Shown: positions 38,109 to 49,060 of the stretch, one piece after another
Layout: each line of letters opens with the position of its first letter
Position numbering within the stretch: the stretch's first letter is position 1
Assembly: GCA_028673005.1 (NCBI GenBank)
Contig: CM054113.1
Span: 41,358,117-41,422,116 of the forward strand
Origin: Tanypteryx hageni
Lineage: Eukaryota; Arthropoda; Insecta; Odonata; Petaluridae
Length of the DNA stretch: 64,000 nt
Direction: 5' to 3'
Program-made: the position numbers and the translations under genes
The notes under the pieces: model-generated
Told to the model about the DNA's origin: nothing
Databases searched by the model: none
The model's input: the letters and a program-made list of their open reading frames with translations, nothing else

Positions 38109-39826
38109 ACAATAGGAAAACAACATTCCCATTCAGTGCACTTCGAGAAATAAATGTATATCTTTTCACAGAAGTTAGAAGATCAGATCCGGTATAAAAT
38201 TTTGTTTTTCTCGGAGCAAAAATAAACGTTGAAAAGTTTACTTAGACGGAGTTTGCGAACTCCAAAAATTGGAGCAGAGAGTTCACCCATTAAAAATAAA
38301 TTAAACGAGGAGAAAAAAATGACCCAAGGTTTATTTTCTTGCACAAAATTCCAAGTATTCAGTGCATTTTGTATGTTTAGTAACCTTACGTTAAACATTT
38401 TAACGAATTAAAGAGAGGAGTTTTTATCTTAAATGTATCTCTTTAATAACTTGAATTTGACTTTTGGTAATATCGATCGAAGGGATAAAGGGGACCTTTT
38501 TTATATTTTCCGTAATATGTGAACAAATTTTGATTTTACAATGAAAAAAATTGACCACAAATTGCATGCCTACTCTTTTTTAAGGTATCTTTAATTCCCT
38601 GGCGCTGTTGTCAACATTCCTAACTAAAATTGCTTTCATCTAAATTTCAAACTTGAATTTAAAGTAACTCAATAAATATAATTATCAAACTACGATATTT
38701 ATCATCTTTGGATGTACATGAAACGATCATTTAGCACAATCTTTTTCTGAAAAAAATATAGGATCTCATTAATGTTTCTAACATGGGCATTCTTGTTTTA
38801 CTGATAATTTTATAATCGAATTGAAGATTCGATTAAATCATACTCTTATGGCAAACTAAAACGAAATATTAAAAACCCAAAGACCTAATCACACCCTTAT
38901 TTCATCATACTACTAATATATGACTATAATTGCTACTCGATTAGCCTAAAACCTTTATTCAAAATCACAAAAATAAAAAGTCTAAATCTTCCCTTGTGAG
39001 TACCGCGTTAATCCAATGAGATCTTTAAAATTTGATATGAAGTACGACGGAATATAAACAAAATACAGTTCTTTCAACATTCCAAAAGAAATTAAATAAT
39101 ATCAATATTTTAATCTTACGACGCGATTACTTAGTGCCGTAGTGCATAACTTCGGGCAGAGAAGTTTATTGGACAGATCGCAAGAAAACTTCATTGGCAT
39201 GGCTTATTCTCTTAACGGAAGCACCACATTTCTTCAAATAACCCAGTCATAAAACGTGATCCTTTGTAGCATATGTCGTAACATCACAGAAATCCGTAAA
39301 AACAAAAGCTGTCACCATTTCAAATAAATATTTCGGACAATGTGCCATACTGCTTTAAAAACCAGTGCACCTTTTCTATCTCTATACGCTCAATCAAAGC
39401 CGGAAAAAACACCTGCTCGGACGTTGATCAGGAAGATTATCTCCTGTCCATGTGTGCAGCATTCAGAAAACTCGATCCTTTCAGCAGAACGAATCTGCTT
39501 TTCACACCTCCAAAACTGACTATCGTAATAAAACTTCAAATGCTTTCGCAAACGAATCTGTGAAGGAAACGTGTCACGCTAGGACGAGGGAGGAAATCTC
39601 TAAAACCACCGCCCAATCAACTCTCGACTCAAACAAACGAGAACCAGGGGCGACCGCGGAGTGAGTTTGGGGAGAGAAATGGGAGGTGGGAGAGGACAGA
39701 GTGGTGTAAGGTATGGCGGAGGAGTGAGAGAAGGGAGGGAAAGAGTGAGAGAGGCGGTGGCACGGGACGTGAGCGCCGCCTACGAGCAGGACTTCAAACG
39801 GAGTTAACTAAAATGTGGTTCGTATG
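38109..39826. other. AT-rich DNA, becoming purine-rich at 39.66 kb
   Basis: No gene recognised. Two overlapping frames near 39342-39664 lack motifs. A balanced, CpG-containing, purine-rich strip lies at about 39590-39800. Confidence 0.45.
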
Positions 39827-39830
39827 TGTG

Positions 39831-39925
<95 letters not shown>

Positions 39926-39943
39926 ACATACTATATGTATATG

Positions 39944-40001
<58 letters not shown>
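39827..40001. repeat. Compound (TA)n(GT)n(TA)n microsatellite
   Basis: TA run at 39837-39903, GT run to about 39925, a short linker, then a second TA run at about 39948-40001. The Tyr-Ile-repeat frames here (up to 118 codons) are artefacts. Confidence 0.95.
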
Positions 40002-40003
<2 letters not shown>

Positions 40004-40362
40004 AACATTCTATGTTATACGCGCAAGTCCGTAATTCCACTCTTACTTGGTATACTAAATGATAGCATAAAATGTATACGACAATTACAATAAAGACAAG
40101 ATATACAAAAATAAAGATAGGGAACAAGAAGTTGCGATCTGAACCGATAATAAGACCCATTTAAGTAGCAAGTAGCTTTACGATAAATAACTGAAAGTAA
40201 AATCTATTACATTTAAGCCTAAATAAAAAAGGAAAAAATATTTAGAGCACAACTATAATATTTGATCTAAAAGGATTAAAATAATTTTGAAATGAATAAA
40301 TATAGTTTCTGCTCAAATAAATGTTGAATGATATGACGGAATTTAAGTAAACCCAATTAATA

Positions 40363-40388
40363 TATGAATCGTGCATGCACGATTCATA
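40363..40388. repeat. Perfect 26-bp palindrome
   Basis: TATGAATCGTGCA is followed directly by its exact reverse complement with no spacer. It could extrude as a cruciform or be a dimeric protein site. The surrounding DNA is AT-rich and unrecognised. Confidence 0.9.
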
Positions 40389-40829
40389 AATTCAAAAACT
40401 TATTGTTCCGAATTGGCAAGAACAGAAATAAACTTATTTTTTAAATTAATTATAAAAATTTCAGTGCAATACAATATAAGATGCTCTAATTTTTATTATT
40501 TTTTGCTTGTGAGTCGTAACGTTTGATAATTACTTCACTTTAATTATAACAAAATATCTCCGATGAAATTTACTGTAACTCAAAATCAAATTTTAAATAA
40601 AAATAATCACGGTACAGATATTAATGGTCTTAATTTTTTTATCTCAAAGTTCTTTGAGCAATAATTTCCTCGGAAAAATGTTCCAAATTCATACTTTATT
40701 TGGGATCATGTGGAGCCATTTCTTTGAGAAATATTGCATGAATAAAATATACCCCAGAAGAATCGTGCTCCTACGTCGAATACTATTTTTATACATACAG
40801 GAAGAACTGTAGTTATTAAAATAATACGT

Positions 40830-42900
40830 TATAAATTGGACCGAAAATAAAACAAGAAATCCAAACCAGGACTAATGCAGACTGGTTTCCGAAGTTTATG
40901 TCCCGAATTGATTACTTATATTGATAGGAAATGTTTCAGTATGTGTTAGTCATTCCATGGAATTCTCATACCGTAAATACCATTTGTATTTCATAGTTTA
41001 TCAACGATAGAGAAAAACTGGAAAACAAATTAATAGAGCATTATCAAGAAAGAATTGTCAAAAACTCTTTCTGGCATATTTTGGATATATTTTTTTAAAT
41101 AAACGAATTTAATAAATGTTACTGTTTATCTATAAGATACTACTTGTGCCACACTCACTCACTGACACAAGACTCTTAGGTACTTCTAGAACGGCTAAAA
41201 ATCTGAAATTTGGCATGTAGGTAGGTCGAGTGGTAAAACCGATGAAAAAAATCTAAAATTACAAAAAGCTAATATTTAAGGGGTCTTTTTAACCCCAATG
41301 CTCCAATACAAAACCCCATAAGAAAAGCATGGGATTTAGTGCAAGGCGTTCTAAAAATACATTTTTAAATTACTTAAATTGGGATAGGAATTCGGGAAAA
41401 CATTTGTCTATGTGAAATAACGGAGTTCTTAATTTTTGAAGGCAGAATTCAAATACGTGCCAAATTGGTGTGAATATTTGCTTTTAATCGAAAAATGTGT
41501 GAATTTTTCCTTTTCAACAATGGAAATCTTTAAATACTATGGCAACGATCTCAATGCTTTTAAAGAGATCTGGTATTTTACGTTACGATTGCAATGATAT
41601 AATTTTTTTAATCGAAATTAATGCCGTCATAACGAACTTCCATACCTCGAATCTCAAGGGAAAGTAAAAGTTATTCGAGTATTAGAAAAATCATGTTATG
41701 GAAATATATTTTTAAATATTTGTATATATAAAGTGGAGTTTCTATAACTCGAATCTCAAGGGAAAGCTAAAATTATTCGAGTTATAGAAAATTCGAGTTA
41801 CGAAAATATTTTTTCATTTTTCTTTAATTGAATTGAAATCATGTTTGTTCCCTATAAACGTGCAAGTTACCTTACTCTAATTTTCAATATCATGCTTATT
41901 GTGAAAGCACCATCATCAATATTTTCTTCCGATAATATGTAAGATTTAGCTATCCAAAACACTAATTGCATCACGCACTGTGATTGAGGGTATCATAAAT
42001 AATTGCAATTCTCACTTATTACTGAAAGCACAAACATGCCGATTAAATTTTGGATATAGATTATAGGAAGGCGCGAATAAGTTTGTTTTTCTCTAGGACT
42101 ATAAGGGATCACAAATGGAGAAGCAACCCAGATAGCAGTGGCGGTAAAACGAGATAAGTTTTTGAATGTTGTGTATCGTAGATTTTCGATAAATCTGAAC
42201 TCATTTCAATTGTTAAATATAATGGCGTCATACTTATTTTGCGATATTTTTTTATCCAAATACGTGATAAAGGCATGGATGATGATGCCATAATCTTAAC
42301 AGAAAATATCCTAATTTTTCCATAAATTTAATGCATCGAGTTTTGTCTGAATGATGATTATTCTTATTGCTCATGCAGTGCATTCTGAGTCACGAAACTT
42401 GAAATACGAAAACTCTGACACGAACCGATTGCCAGAGAATTTGGAAATTACGGATAGTTGCCTTAATTTCATGGAAAATTATAAATATACTGCTATTATT
42501 CATAGAATTTATTATCCAATATATATAGGCCCCACGTGGTTGAAGTGCTGTTGCGCTGGATATTGCGTTGGTTTATTTACGAGTTTAGATCTTAGTATAT
42601 GATTTTTTTAGCGCTTGCAGTATGCAAGCATTGACAACTCGTACGCTAATATGTATGGATAAGCTGTCCATTGTTGATGGGTAGTCGAGTGGAAAAGAAA
42701 ATAACGTATTTGTTCACTCGTCTATGTTCAAGCCGAGTTCAATAATAATCGTCTCTATAGCAACGATCCGATAAAATGCGATTTAAAACGCAAAAATGCT
42801 GTTTTAGTAGAAATTCAAGAAAATACAATCACTTATCAAAATTCTACGATAATAATTACAATTTACATTCTATTCCCCTTAAAACAGAACAAACTTAGCT
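40830..42900. mobile_element. Dispersed repeat, long copy
   Basis: Flanking blocks at about 40830-41127 and 42643-42890 match the short copy at 5225-5670 in the same order. Between CTGTTTA (ending 41127) and ACGCTAATATG (starting 42643) lie 1515 bases absent from the short copy. This copy also keeps about 40 bases near 40970 and about 80 bases near 42710 that the short copy lacks, so the short copy has probably suffered several deletions. The right terminal GGAAACCAGCCT of the short copy is missing here. The extra segment contains an 83-codon frame at 42351-42602 with no known motif. Confidence 0.65.
41646..41820. repeat. Two 102-bp direct repeats with pogo-like motif
   Basis: CTCGAATCTCAAGGGAAAG occurs at 41646 and again at 41748, each followed by TTATTCGAGT and related sequence. 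The motif resembles the ends of some pogo/Tigger or Tc1-type elements, where start sequences such as TATAACTCGAA occur. Both copies lie inside the 1.5 kb segment unique to the long repeat copy. Confidence 0.6.
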
Positions 42901-44994
42901 CCGATATCACAATTTTAAGATATTTTAAAGTATTACAGAAAACATCTCCGCACAATGGATTTGAGACTTCCTATGTTAAACAAATAGGAAAAAAACGTTC
43001 CTGGAATCGAACTCGGGATTTCAATCTTGGCCAAATAAAATATGCTCCAGTGGTGGACTCTGACAGCACGAGCCTCATACCAAGTTTCATGAAAATTGGT
43101 TAATTGATGCAAAAATTGTTAGTAGGGGATAACACACACACACAGACAGAACCATTTACTAAGGTTATGTTACCTATTGAGACCGGCCAAAAAATGTTAG
43201 ATCCAGGTGATCATAGGAAAGGTTTAGAAAACTTAGCGGATAGCTCCAAGTTGCAATAACTCCTCGAAGCATTTTAAACGCTCTAACCATCCCAAACTTT
43301 ACCTCAGTCAAGCAATTCTGCCTATTACAGGCATCACGATGTTGCCAAATTCGATTTGAGGTCGGGGGCAGAAGGCGAAGGGGTTTTGCAGGGTGAAAAC
43401 CAAAGGAGCAAAGTCAGCGCCTACTACTGCCAGTGTCAAAGAGAGGGGTTAAGTTACCGCCTTCGTAATTAGGCAACCGGCTGGAGTTGACGGGCGAGTG
43501 TATATTTTTTTCGCGGAGGAACTAAAAACCACCTTCTGGCTCCAGGTGGCCATATTGGATGTCCAACGTTGGAGTACACAGCGGTCTCCTTGGGATTTGG
43601 GACACGGTATTTCGGACTTGCCGACACAAATTCGGCCCGGATTTATTTTGAGCCCAGAAAGGGCACATCCGTGATTCTACGTTATTTTCAGAATGTGTTT
43701 TAATGAAAATTTACCAAGTAGAGAAAGAAAAAGTATAAGCCTGTTATGTAGAGCCTCGACGGTTAAAAATGTTTCTGCTGACTGCGTTAAGTAGAGGCGT
43801 CTTTGCAAGCGATACTGTGGCATATTTAAAAATTATCAGTTGTATTTAACTTTTTTAATTAGTTTCATAATCGTTAAAAACTTAAAGACTCTCCAATTTT
43901 AGATAAGTGTTTTGGCATGATAAGGCCCTGTTCAGCAAGACACTGATTGAATTTACTCAACAAATATTTTATTTAAGAACCTAAGTAACCAATTCATTTC
44001 ATCAAATAAAATCTAAAATTATTTTCAACAAAATTTAAGGATAAATAAAATATGAAAAGTCGAATTTATTTTGTCTTTTTTTCTACATCAAAATATTATC
44101 AACAAACCTAAAATAAATGTGGCATCATTAAAACTACTAGTTTCTATCAGAAAATCCCTTAAATTCCGAATATCATTAAACAGAGAAATTTAGATTTTAT
44201 GACACCTTTAGCGTAATGCTGAAGAGTACAGGAACAACGAACTATTTCAACTTTTCGTGTGAACAGTGAATAACATCACTTTTTGCCTTTTGTATAAGAA
44301 TGTCATTCATTCATTCATTTCTGGTTTTGCAAACTACTTAAATCGGATGCGGAAATTATCTGCATACGCGCGTTACCCTTCCACGTATAAATATAAATTC
44401 GCGGAATCGCACTAAGAAGTAAGGAATGAATTTAATCATACAACTGACGTCATAAAGTCATAAAATTCAACGCATTTAACTGATAAAACAACATCACCAG
44501 TTATTTAGTAGCAAAAATTATAGTCCGAAACCAATTAATAATTTCTATCCCAAAGATTTATTTGTTTGTCAACGTATTTTGCAGCACACCTCGCGATCAC
44601 TTGCGACATCCCAGGGTGCCTTGGTACTACAGACGAGAAATAGAGGTATATGATCAATTTACACTTTCAAGCGGCCAACAGTAATCGCAATGTTAACAGA
44701 AGAAAATGCTGATAAATACAAATCGCGAAAAACTGGAAGAAATTAAATGCCAGCGGTGGACCCGTTCTTTTCCGCGAAATCACCGCTGCGTTGCATAGCT
44801 AAACATCAGCGACGAATGGCGAATTTCCTCCCTTGTACTCAATTTGCCAAATTGGCCGGCGGAAGACAGTACGCAGGATCAAACCATATGTGCCGTATTC
44901 TCCGCTCGCCATTCGTCGACTTCATCACCGGTACAGGAGAGCGATTCACGTTAAGCTGTTAGTTACAGATGTAAATTATACTTGTGCCAACAGA
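42901..44994. other. Mixed DNA with one tRNA-like box
   Basis: A minus-strand B-box-like AGTTCGATTCC is at plus 43003-43013, with weak A-box candidates upstream on that strand, a possible SINE remnant. A short (CA)n lies near 43135. The patch at 43340-43700 is GC-balanced and unrecognised. The 71-codon frame at 44747-44962 has no motif. Confidence 0.4.
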
Positions 44995-45470
44995 TATAAA
45001 TAACAAATCATCTAAAATTTCTACTTTCTCCGTATATGAGAAAGTATTGTTTTCATGAAAAAAATCGAACTCGAGATTTTAACGGTAATACATGTTTTAA
45101 GGTTCCCTGAAAACGTTTTGACTAGTTTCGCGATGATGTCTGTGTGTCTGTCTGTCGGTCTGTATGTGATAGATTTTTGTGGGCGCTCTAACTAAAAAAC
45201 TATAAATCAGGTCAACGCAAAATTTTATATTTAACATTTTTATAAAAGTAAGAAGATCTGATTAGTTTTTGGTAAAAATCGGTCGACCGGAAGTGGGTGT
45301 TTACTCTTGTCACTTATCCGTTATTTTGAAATATTTGCTTTAATATTTGATAAATGCAAAAATGTTTTAGAGTAAAAGTTGTAGCAAATATTATTTTCTA
45401 CAACCGTTGTTTGATACATTTTTCCATATAATACATTTTTCAAGAGATATCTTATATTTTTAGCTGCCAC
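44995..45470. repeat. Probable interspersed repeat
   Basis: The segment has features I associate with dispersed arthropod repeats: CTTTCTCCGTATATGAGAAA at the left, a GTCTGTCTGTCGGTCTG run near 45145 and GGTAAAAATCGGTCGACCGG near 45275. It has no open frame. Identification is from memory of such repeats, and no second copy exists in the window. Confidence 0.35.
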
Positions 45471-45774
45471 CACCACGCCACCTACCGAAGACTATTGTTA
45501 ACAATAGACGCTTAGTTACGTCTTAGTAACGCTCCTTTTTCTTTTCTTAATTGTCAGCCGGAAGTAAATATTGACAACGATCCCAGAGCTAACAACGTAA
45601 TTTGCCATATAAATATGGAAAAAGTCGTGTTGCCCACATTAGTTTATTATTTAAGTTAATACTATTCGATTTATCTTCAAAAGCATCTATTTTTATGGGT
45701 CAGCTAATAAGCTATTAAGGGCTCTAGAAATCTCAGCAATTACAGCTGTAGCATAAGTGTATGCACTCTATGAA

Positions 45775-45990
45775 ATGAAAGAAGGATTTTTCCAAGGTCG
45801 CCCGGCTCCCTGTTTGTGTGGTTTGAGGAGACCGCGCAAATTCAGCGTTCCGTCCTTCGGAAGGAACGTTAAGCCGTTAGCCCCCTTGGTGTTCTTCGTT
45901 AAGAGTAGGTTAATGCCGGCACCGGGTTTCTCTTCTTTCTTTCTATCCAGGTATTCATTGTACTATCCCTTAGATACCCATTGCGCGTAG
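45775..45990 (+). repeat. Probable SINE or LINE-tail segment with hairpin
   Basis: Contains the hairpin CGTTCCGTCC / GGAAGGAACG (45846-45868, one mismatch, 3-base loop) followed by TTAAGCCGTTAG, then AAGAGTAGGTTAATGCCGGC and GGGTTTCTCTTC. This order resembles a conserved region I have seen in arthropod interspersed repeats; the class is not certain. The 77-codon frame here is not a gene. Confidence 0.4.
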
Positions 45991-46058
45991 GCAAGAGGTG
46001 AATCAGCTGGGAACACGCATTAGTAAATCTATGAAATCAATCAACCGATAGTCTAGTG

Positions 46059-46379
46059 CAGGGGTGGGCAAACTACGGCCCGCGAGACCATTTCTTACGA
46101 CCCGCGAAGCCGTCATGAAAGCGAACCGAGAAATTTAACACGAATGGCATCCGACTTTTAAACAAGAATTATGGCCGAAAAAACGTTTAAATGTTTTCTA
46201 ATGAAATCATAACTTTGAAAACATACTTATTAAAGATTTCTTTTAATAGAATCTCACTTAGTCATTCGAATAATTTACGATGTGAACTCCCACCGAAGCT
46301 ATTACAATTAATAATGCGACCCGGATAAGCATTCTCCGCTGGCAATGCCGCCGCCTCGCAGAAAGTTTACCCACCCCTT
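46059..46379. mobile_element. Non-autonomous hAT element with target duplication
   Basis: Starts CAGGGGTGGGCAAACTACGG, the typical hAT MITE start, followed by CCCGCGAGACC. The right end reads as the inverted form, AAGGGGTGGGTAAACT, on the minus strand; 14 of the first 16 positions match. Flanking 8-mers GTCTAGTG (46051-46058) and GTTTAGTG (46380-46387) differ at one base, matching the 8-base hAT target duplication. Length is 321 bases with no transposase, so movement would need an enzyme from elsewhere. Confidence 0.85.
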
Positions 46380-47814
46380 GTTTAGTGGATTTAATTAGCA
46401 AGGGATAATAAATGTAAAGAATCAAAATTCTGAAACGTTATTTGTCAACACGTAAAAAGTAAATAAAACCGATTCTGACTAGATATTGCCTCGTAGGAAG
46501 ACGGCTAGTTCCACCGTTGCGCATTTAATATTCTTCGTTCTCTCCTGAAGACGTAATAATCAGTTGATTGAGAGCTATTGGAACGAAAAAAGAGAGACTC
46601 GCGGAAATGGTATTCCGGTCACATACGTCACAAGAAGCGTTCTTTCGTAAACACCGAGTTGGACAATTCCTCTTCGTCTAGCGTTTCCTACTAAAAAAAA
46701 CTACGTTTGTTTAGTCGCGAGGCACCGTGCCGTGAATTTCCTTTACGACTTAAAGCTGAGGAGTGGTGAGGGATGGGGAGAAAAGGGTTAAATGGATATT
46801 GGATAATAGAGAAAAGAGAAAGACGAAAATAGGAAGGAAAGAAGGAAAACGGAAAAAGTACTACTTGGATTAGTCGGGAGAAAACAAAATAGTGATAAAT
46901 TACGCGGCAAAGGTTGAAAAACTCACAAAATCGTAGGGACTTAGCGCCATATTCCCCTGGACTAATTTTAAAAGCACCATCTCCCATTAGTTATAACAAA
47001 TTTACTTTGGTAAGTGCAGATGAAAACTTATTTTCATGAACATATTTTCGCAGTAATACGATATGGAAGACGAAAATTTACTCACTTATAACAAAAAAGA
47101 ATTATAGGATTAATATCTTACATCCTTATAAAAACTAGAACTCTTAGTTGATCAAAAGTATACCTACAATTTATCGTGATTTAAAATCATTAAGGACAAA
47201 CAAATAGTAAATTTTTGGTAGTTTTTTAAATCTAACGGTTATGCATTAAATAATCAATCATTTTCAGGGTTTCATATAATCAAAGAAAATTTGTTAAGAT
47301 TGCTAAGTATACAATAACAAATTATGTATGATGCTATAATTTTCAGTATAATCAAAACTCTGTGGAATTGGTCTATGAAAAAAACGTAGAAAATAACAAT
47401 ATTAAAATCCCCTTTGTAAATTAAACGTAATATAACAGTTTATTTCTGTTTTGCTGCGTATATTGAATGGCATTTTCGTTTCAGTACTCAGATTAAAAGT
47501 AATGTTATTTAAATGGCCTACTTCTCATTTATCTGATATGTCGCAATGTAATTGTCCTCACGCATGTTTCTTATATAGTGAATTAACTTTAAAACTTTAT
47601 TTTTTAGATTCTCGATCCAGTTGGCGCGGTTGGTAAAACGCTGAGATAAATCAACGTAGAACGATCCGAACTCACGGCCATCAGAAAAATAATTCAGAAA
47701 CCATGCTAAAAATACTTGGTGATCTAAGGGGCGTCATTTCGTTTGCTTCCAAAAACGACGTTATTTCGGGCAGACCCCGAACGTCAACTAAAATTTTCAA
47801 ACGGCGGACATAGA
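46380..47814. other. AT-rich DNA
   Basis: A short purine-rich patch lies at about 46740-46870. A weak A-box-like TTGGCGCGGTTGG near 47620 has no good B-box partner. No gene recognised. Confidence 0.45.
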
Positions 47815-49060
47815 GCGTGGGAGGCTATGGGAATAGGAGAGGGAAGAGAGGAACATGCGGAGGGAGAGGAAGATAGAGGGAAGGGGAGATAGAGGGAAGA
47901 GGCGATAGAGGGAGGGGGAGATAGAGGGAGGGGGAGATAGAGGGAGGGGGAGATAGAGGGAGGGGGAGATAGAGGGAGGGGGAGATAGAGGGTGGGGGAG
48001 ATAGAGGGAGGGGGAGATAGAGGGAGGGGGAGATAGAGGGTGGGGGAGATAGAGGGTGGGGGAGATAGAGGGTGGGGGAGATAGAGGGTGAGGGAGATAG
48101 AGGGAGGAGGAGATAGAGGGAGGGGCAGATAGAGGGACGGGCAGATAGAAGGAGGGGGAACACGAGAGAGAGAGAGAGAGAGGAGAAAGGGATTAAAGAG
48201 AGAGAGAGCCGCAGAGGGGGAAGAGTGCAAACCGGGTCTGAAATCAGGATAGGGATAAGAAGAGAATGGGATAGATAAATTGGAGAAAGCGGTGGAAATG
48301 AAGAAAGAGGAGGGAATGGAGGAAGAGTGGGAGGAAAGGAGAAACAGAATAGTGAAAGTGAGATGGAGGAATGGATAAGATTGGGGTAAGTGGGGAAAAG
48401 AAAAAGAGTATATGAGAGGTAGAAGAGATAAGAATAGAGAAAAAGGTAGAGATATTAGAAGTGTAGGAGGAAAAATTAAGATTGGGAAAGGAGTAAGAAC
48501 ATAGCAGGAAAGTAGGAAAGCAGAAAGGGAGTATGCGGGGATTAGAATAAAAGAAATCGAAGGAAATGAGGTGAAAGTAATAAGGAGCAGAAAATTAAAA
48601 GATATTTATGGCAAAGTGAGAGAGTAAGAATCGAAGAGACGCTGAAGAGGACGTTGAAAGAGTAGGAGATAGATTACGCAGAGAACGAGAGAGAGAGAAG
48701 GGAAAAGTGAAAGTGACTTGCAATGGAAGTTGATGTTACAAGGGCAGGATGGAAATGTGAGGTCTTTTAGGACAAGTACGAGAAAGAGAGAGCGAGAGAG
48801 GGTAAGCAGAGATGAGAGGGATTTTGACGAGGGGTAAAAAGGATTTAGACTCCGGTAGAAAGGCCTCTAAAATAACACGAGAGATAGGGGGAGGAGCGTT
48901 TAGCATGGGAATGAGAAATGATAGATTCAACCATACGGAATGTGGTCCTCATGAGAGAGAGAGAGAATGAATGAACGAAAGGAGACATTCCCGAGTAGTT
49001 ACTAGAAAACGATCGAGGGAGGATATCGAAGGAACGCAGTCAGAAGAAACGGGATCCAAA
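47815..49060 (+). repeat. 1.2 kb purine-rich block
   Basis: Over 1.2 kb the plus strand is dominated by A and G with few pyrimidines, including the minisatellite at 47873-48160 and GA runs at about 48163-48210. Frames of 148 and 112 codons on the minus strand encode Ser-Pro-Leu repeats dictated by the 16-base unit and are not supported as proteins. Confidence 0.85.
47873..48160 (+). repeat. 16-bp minisatellite, 18 units
   Basis: Unit ATAGAGGGAGGGGGAG, exactly 18 units in 288 bases with no change in unit length. Variants are substitutions, mostly A or T at unit position 9. Because 16 is not a multiple of 3, three units (48 bases) make a 16-residue repeat in every frame. Confidence 0.95.

Noticed and set aside
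39804..40160. 118-codon frame and others made of Tyr-Ile repeats
   Set aside because: Translation of (TA)n and (GT)n microsatellites. The same applies at 15.5 and 61.4 kb.
47600..47690. A-box-like TTGGCGCGGTTGG as a tRNA or SINE start
   Set aside because: The candidate B-box (GATCCGAACTC) is poor and no fold is evident.
47784..48230. 148- and 112-codon minus-strand frames rich in Ser, Pro and Leu
   Set aside because: They are translations of the 16-base minisatellite; a unit of uniform length and no stops keeps several frames open.
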